A stretch of 8,555 nucleotides of DNA, taken from assembly GCA_016212345.1 (NCBI GenBank), contig JACRGM010000149.1, forward strand, positions 1 through 8,555, read 5' to 3'. Positions 6,274-8,555 of this stretch are shown here, one piece after another. Both the position numbers and the translations under genes were made by a program. The DNA comes from Nitrospinota bacterium (GTDB lineage: Bacteria > Nitrospinota > Nitrospinia > SZUA-224). Under the pieces are notes generated by a model that made no database searches, was not told the origin of the DNA, and saw nothing but the letters and a program-made list of their open reading frames with translations. The stretch's first letter is position 1. The number at the start of each line of letters is the position of its first letter.

Positions 6274-6347
6274 GGCATCCTCTTTTCTGAGAGTAAAATC
6301 GCCGAGAACGCAGTATTTCAGGATGAATTGACGATTTCAAATCCTGC

Positions 6348-6472
6348 TATAGATTTTCAGATAATAAATTACACAAGGATAGAGGGAGAAATCCGAGTAA
6401 GGCGTACTGAGTGGTACGCCGTCGAGGATTTCGACTGATAACGCCGTGTAATTTGTTATATGGAAATCTATA
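6348..6472 (+). repeat. Long palindromic repeat element, copy 1 (125 bp; outer arms extend to 6339-6483)
   Basis: The terminal arms are 27 bases, from TATAGATTTTCAG on the left to TGGAAATCTATA on the right. They make 24 Watson-Crick pairs, 2 T-G pairs and 1 mismatch. Inside, GAAATCC (6388-6394) pairs with GGATTTC (6426-6432), and GGCGTAC (6401-6407) with GTACGCC (6414-6420) around a 6-base loop. In this copy the symmetry continues outward (AAATCCTGC at 6339-6347 against GCGGGATTT at 6475-6483). A second copy, about 94% identical, lies at 7981-8106 in the same orientation. It fills most of the dapF-panE gap, starting 74 bp upstream of dapF. It encodes no protein and looks like a non-autonomous MITE or REP-like element. 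Confidence 0.85.
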
Positions 6473-6489
6473 AAGCGGGATTTTGGTAT

Positions 6490-7416
6490 TCACTCACACC
6501 CTCCCCATTTCTCTAAAAGCTTTATAATATCTCTAATAGCCCTGTTTACAGGGGTATGGATACCTATCTCTCTACCTTTCTCCACAATAGCCCCATTAAG
6601 GGCATCAATCTCTGTCTTTCTCTTATTAAGTATATCCTGTAACATAGGGGAGAGATTCTCTGATGTCTTCTTGCAAAAATAAAAAAGGCTTTCATAGGGC
6701 TCATCATAGATGAGCCTCCTACCAGATCTTTCAGCAATCTCAATCCCCTCTTTTATAATCTCACGCAATAGATTGATCGATTCTATCTTATCAAGAAGTT
6801 GTCCATTCTTTATACGAAGGATGGCTGTAAGTGGATTTATCCCTGAATAAATGATCGCCTTGCTCCAGATATGACCTCTGATATTATCAGAGATCTTGGT
6901 TTCAATCCCAGACCCTTTAAATACCTCAAGGAGATGATGAACCCTTTCTGTCTCTTTTCCATCAATCTCTCCTATATATGTCTCTCCCGGACTTACATAC
7001 CTTATTCGTCCAGGACTTAAAACCGTGGCTCCATTATAGGTAACACCACCAAGGATATTCTTTTCGGGTATAATAGAACTTGCTGTCTTTATATTCCCCA
7101 TCCCAGTCTGTAATGTCAAAAGAGGTATCTCCCCTTTAATCAGGTGAGATATACCTTGAACCGCCTCCTCTGTATCAAAGCACTTTACACATAAAAGGAT
7201 AAAGTCACATGATTCTATTTCTCTAGGATTTAGGGTAGATTGTCTCTGTATATGTTGTAATGTCTCTCCATCTGTAACTATACAGATACCCTTCTCCTTT
7301 ATCGTCTCAACCACTTCTTTGTTTTTATCTACCATCCACACATCATGCCCCCCTTTGGACAGAAGACCTCCAAAGAGGCAACCAATAGCACCAGATCCTA
7401 CAACAACAATCTTCAA
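6490..7416 (-). CDS. panE: 2-dehydropantoate 2-reductase family protein (ketopantoate reductase-like)
   Basis: Predicted to reduce ketopantoate to pantoate with NADPH for pantothenate and CoA synthesis. The 308 residues match the family. An N-terminal Rossmann motif GSGAIG lies at 7-12, and K78 in LLCVK matches E. coli Lys72. WSKAIIYSGINPLTA (184-198) carries K186 (catalytic Lys176) and N194 (Asn184). The C-terminal signature MLQDILNKRKTEIDALNG contains the conserved glutamate. Two other E. coli active-site asparagines are replaced: Asn98 by T104 in LQTGMGN and Asn180 by Y190. Substrate preference is therefore not certain, and a paralogue acting on another 2-oxo acid is possible. The start is TTG, 7 nt after AAGGAGG; the next in-frame ATG (residue 28) would remove the Rossmann motif. 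The gene lies 70 bp downstream of usp. Confidence 0.85.
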   Translation of the reverse strand: MKIVVVGSGAIGCLFGGLLSKGGHDVWMVDKNKEVVETIKEKGICIVTDGETLQHIQRQSTLNPREIESCDFILLCVKCFDTEEAVQGISHLIKGEIPLLTLQTGMGNIKTASSIIPEKNILGGVTYNGATVLSPGRIRYVSPGETYIGEIDGKETERVHHLLEVFKGSGIETKISDNIRGHIWSKAIIYSGINPLTAILRIKNGQLLDKIESINLLREIIKEGIEIAERSGRRLIYDEPYESLFYFCKKTSENLSPMLQDILNKRKTEIDALNGAIVEKGREIGIHTPVNRAIRDIIKLLEKWGGCE

Positions 7417-7423
7417 ATCCTTA

Positions 7424-7430
7424 CCTCCTT
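7424..7430 (-). promoter_or_regulatory. Shine-Dalgarno site that fixes the panE TTG start
   Basis: AAGGAGG on the minus strand, 7 nt before TTG at 7416. The complete SD match and the Rossmann motif directly after the TTG support this non-ATG start. Confidence 0.8.
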
Positions 7431-7446
7431 GTAACAGGTTTTAAAA

Positions 7447-7472
7447 TATAGATCTTCCTCTGAAAATCTACA
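7447..7472 (-). repeat. Short palindromic repeat upstream of panE (mini-element 2)
   Basis: On the minus strand it includes TAGATTTTCAGAGGAAGATC followed by TATA. This equals the left end of the long element (TAGATTTTCAG) joined to a near-copy of its right end (TGGAAATCTATA). It is an imperfect palindrome: TAGATCTTCC pairs with TGAAAATCTA with two mismatches. It shares TTCCTCTGAAAAT exactly with 5314-5326. It lies in the 70-bp usp-panE gap, 30 bp before the panE start. Confidence 0.6.
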
Positions 7473-7486
7473 GTCTAATGTCTGAA

Positions 7487-7957
7487 TCACAGAGGGGGCT
7501 CTACTACCCATACAGCACAACCCTTTGCCTCGCTGACTATCTTTTTTGAAACACTACCAAACAGAAACTCTTCAGATCTGGCAATCCCCCTTCTACCAAC
7601 AACAACTGTCTGAAAATGCTCCTTCTCAAGGTAATCAAGGATACCTTCAGCAACAGTCTCATGTTTACCTTCCTCTACCACAATCCTGATTGATCCTGGG
7701 CTAATGCCAGAATTAACAAAATCATTTTTTATCTCTTGAAGTGTCTCTTTTATTATCTTTAACCCCTCTCTTTCGGAGATCCTCCTCAGTTTCGCCTCTT
7801 CCTCAGATTTAGCCTTTGGTATAACATGGAATAAGACCACCTCAAATTCCCTTTCTTTTCCACCGAGAATCTCTCTTACATAATTTGATGCTATTCTGGA
7901 ATTTGGTGAATCAGCAATCCCTATAAGTATCTTTTTTTTCTTTTCCTTAGACTCCAT
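7487..7957 (-). CDS. Universal stress protein (UspA family, single domain)
   Basis: A 156-residue cytosolic protein of the UspA fold. The N-terminal strand KKILIGIADSPNS has D16 where ATP-binding members keep an aspartate. VVLFHVIP is the second strand. The ATP-binding signature G-2x-G-9x-G-S is intact as GRRGIARSEEFLFGS (G121, G124, G134, S135), followed by VSKKIV, so this member should bind ATP. A helix-rich charged middle (about 50-80) is typical. Its role in the cell is not known. It is the first gene of the six-gene minus-strand run. The start ATG at 7957 has no clear SD (only GGAA about 14 nt upstream), and no better in-frame start was seen, so initiation may be weak. A copy of the long palindromic repeat begins 23 bp upstream. 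Confidence 0.9.
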   Translation of the reverse strand: MESKEKKKKILIGIADSPNSRIASNYVREILGGKEREFEVVLFHVIPKAKSEEEAKLRRISEREGLKIIKETLQEIKNDFVNSGISPGSIRIVVEEGKHETVAEGILDYLEKEHFQTVVVGRRGIARSEEFLFGSVSKKIVSEAKGCAVWVVEPPL

Positions 7958-7980
7958 TTAGTTAGTGGAAATTCCTATAT

Positions 7981-8106
7981 TATAGATTTTCAGATAATAA
8001 ATTACACAAGGCTAGAAGGAGAAATCCGAGTAAGGCGTACTGAAGTAGTACGTTGTCGAGGATTTCGACTGATAACGCAGTGTAATTTGTTATATGGAAA
8101 TCTATA
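7981..8106 (+). repeat. Long palindromic repeat element, copy 2 (126 bp)
   Basis: Differs from copy 1 (6348-6472) at about seven positions, including one inserted base in the central loop. Terminal arms are identical to copy 1. The central stem is GGCGTACT against AGTACGTT: the two C-to-T changes relative to copy 1 turn G-C pairs into G-U pairs, so plus-strand pairing is kept. The left flank TGGAAATTCCTATATTA (7966-7982) resembles the right end plus flank TGGAAATCTATATTA (8095-8109), hinting at insertion beside or into an existing short member or at a target duplication. It lies between usp and the divergent glycosyltransferase. Confidence 0.85.
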
Positions 8107-8122
8107 TTACAGTCTTTCATTA

Positions 8123-8158
8123 TATTTATGATATAATTATTATTTATGATATAATCAT
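8123..8158 (+). promoter_or_regulatory. Tandem 18-bp duplication carrying two extended -10 boxes
   Basis: TATTTATGATATAAT(T/C)AT occurs twice end to end (8123-8140 and 8141-8158) with one difference. Each copy has TGATATAAT, a perfect extended -10 (TGnTATAAT), at 8129-8137 and 8147-8155, which can work with a poor -35. These are likely start points for the plus-strand glycosyltransferase operon, with a leader of roughly 190-210 nt. On the minus strand a TATAAT lies at 8124-8119 and could serve usp, but its -35 is weak. Confidence 0.55.
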
Positions 8159-8174
8159 GCTTTCAATAAAGCAT
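8157..8174 (+). repeat. Small hairpin right after the tandem promoters
   Basis: ATGCTTT, loop CAAT, AAAGCAT: a perfect 7-bp stem at the likely 5' end of the rightward transcript. It could be an operator half-site pair or a 5' RNA stem. No T-run follows. Confidence 0.4.
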
Positions 8175-8281
8175 ATCCTTATTTATCTAAATATCATAAC
8201 ACTAAAAGAGGCGATTAATTAAAATAATAATATACCTACATAAGGAAATTTACAAGAGGTAATATCCAAAAAGGAGATGTC

Positions 8282-8353
8282 ATGATTCGTCCTTCCTGCC
8301 TTGTATGTTACTGTAGGCAAGTGGCGGGAGAAAGAAACCAGAGAAAATCATGA
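8282..8353 (+). CDS. Possible 23-residue leader peptide coupled to the glycosyltransferase
   Basis: ATG at 8282 follows AAGGAG (spacer ATGTC), a much better SD than the one for the next gene. It encodes MIRPSCLVCYCRQVAGERNQ plus RKS, and its TGA (8351-8353) overlaps the glycosyltransferase ATG at 8350 as ATGA. The peptide has three cysteines in a CxxCxC pattern. The DNA can also fold: TGCCT...GTA, loop TGT, TAC...AGGCA (about 8296-8318). A leader ORF giving translational coupling or attenuation is the reading I favour. It could instead be a chance frame in a hairpin-forming repeat. Confidence 0.4.
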   Translation: MIRPSCLVCYCRQVAGERNQRKS

Positions 8354-8555
8354 ATGAATATAATCTGAAAATAGCAATAGTGCATGATTGGCTTACTGGT
8401 ATGAGAGGTGGGGAGAGATGCCTGGAGATACTATGTGAGATCTTCCCTTCCGCAGATCTTTATACCCTTCTCCATATTAAAGGAAGGATGAGCAAACAGA
8501 TTGAGGGGATGAATATCATTACCTCCTTTATCCAGAAACTCCCCTTTATTGAGAA
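8350..8555 (+). CDS. GT4-like glycosyltransferase, N-terminal part (truncated by the right edge)
   Basis: Sixty-eight codons are visible. After a short lead, KIAIVHDWLTGMRGGERCLE is the characteristic N-terminus of a GT4-like glycosyltransferase group found in exopolysaccharide and O-antigen loci. It is followed by CEIFPSADLYTLL, a linker and ITSFIQKLPFIE, all as expected in the N-terminal Rossmann-like acceptor domain. The nucleotide-sugar domain lies outside the window. It would transfer a sugar from an activated donor to a lipid- or glycan-linked acceptor at the inner membrane face. Its own SD is poor (AGAGAAAATC), but its ATG overlaps the stop of the short upstream ORF, so translation may be coupled. 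It is divergent from usp and probably starts a polysaccharide operon. Confidence 0.85.
   Translation, partial: MNEYNLKIAIVHDWLTGMRGGERCLEILCEIFPSADLYTLLHIKGRMSKQIEGMNIITSFIQKLPFIE

Noticed and set aside
5861..6331. A 156-codon plus-strand frame opposite dapF
   Set aside because: It is antisense to a gene with every catalytic motif present and has no SD or recognisable domain.
8364..8380. TCTGAAAATAGC shared with the short palindrome at 5319-5330
   Set aside because: Here it is coding sequence for the glycosyltransferase N-terminus (NLKIA), and the palindromic partner is missing, so the match is probably chance.

Overview
The window (8,555 bp, AT-rich, roughly 40% G+C by eye) is a bacterial chromosome segment. 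Sigma70-type promoters, strong Shine-Dalgarno (SD) sites, a diaminopimelate (DAP) route for lysine and peptidoglycan, a sigma54-type response regulator and a secreted HYDIN/choice-of-anchor-D type protein suggest a deep-branching Gram-negative, such as Nitrospirota, Deltaproteobacteria-like lineages or related candidate phyla. The lineage cannot be fixed from this sequence. There is no tRNA, rRNA, transposase, CRISPR array or phage gene.

Layout. (1) 1-1063, minus strand: the N-terminal 354 codons of an exported protein with a beta-rich N-terminal domain and tandem ASH/HYDIN-like repeats, running off the left edge. (2) 1064-1633: a 570-bp control region. It holds two near-consensus sigma70 promoters facing the exported-protein gene. 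Each is followed by a GC-rich hairpin, as if a promoter-plus-hairpin block had been duplicated. A set of direct repeats (AGAAAAATCTGCACTT) lies next to it, and a probable promoter points the other way. (3) 1634-3043, plus strand: an NtrC-family response regulator without an adjacent sensor kinase, ending 6 bp from the convergent folE. (4) 3050-7957, minus strand: six codirectional genes, transcribed usp, panE, dapF, dapA, dapB, folE. dapA, dapB and folE are tightly packed, and dapB and folE share an ATGA stop/start. The set supplies DAP/lysine (dapA, dapB, dapF), pantothenate (panE-like) and folate/pterin (folE) precursors, preceded by a UspA-type protein. (5) 7958-8349: a divergent control region with a long palindromic repeat, a tandem 18-bp duplication carrying two extended -10 boxes, and a possible 23-codon leader ORF. 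(6) 8350-8555, plus strand: the start of a GT4-like glycosyltransferase, probably opening a surface-polysaccharide locus.

The most unusual structure is a family of palindromic intergenic repeats. Two copies of a 125-126-bp element (6348-6472 and 7981-8106, about 94% identical, same orientation) sit just upstream of dapF and usp. Two 24-26-bp palindromes (5305-5328 and 7447-7472), which look like the two ends of the large element fused without its interior, sit just upstream of dapA and panE. All four genes in this cluster that have a real upstream gap therefore have a family member in it. The long element folds better as the plus-strand sequence (its imperfect pairs are mostly G-U type), although every gene it precedes is on the minus strand.
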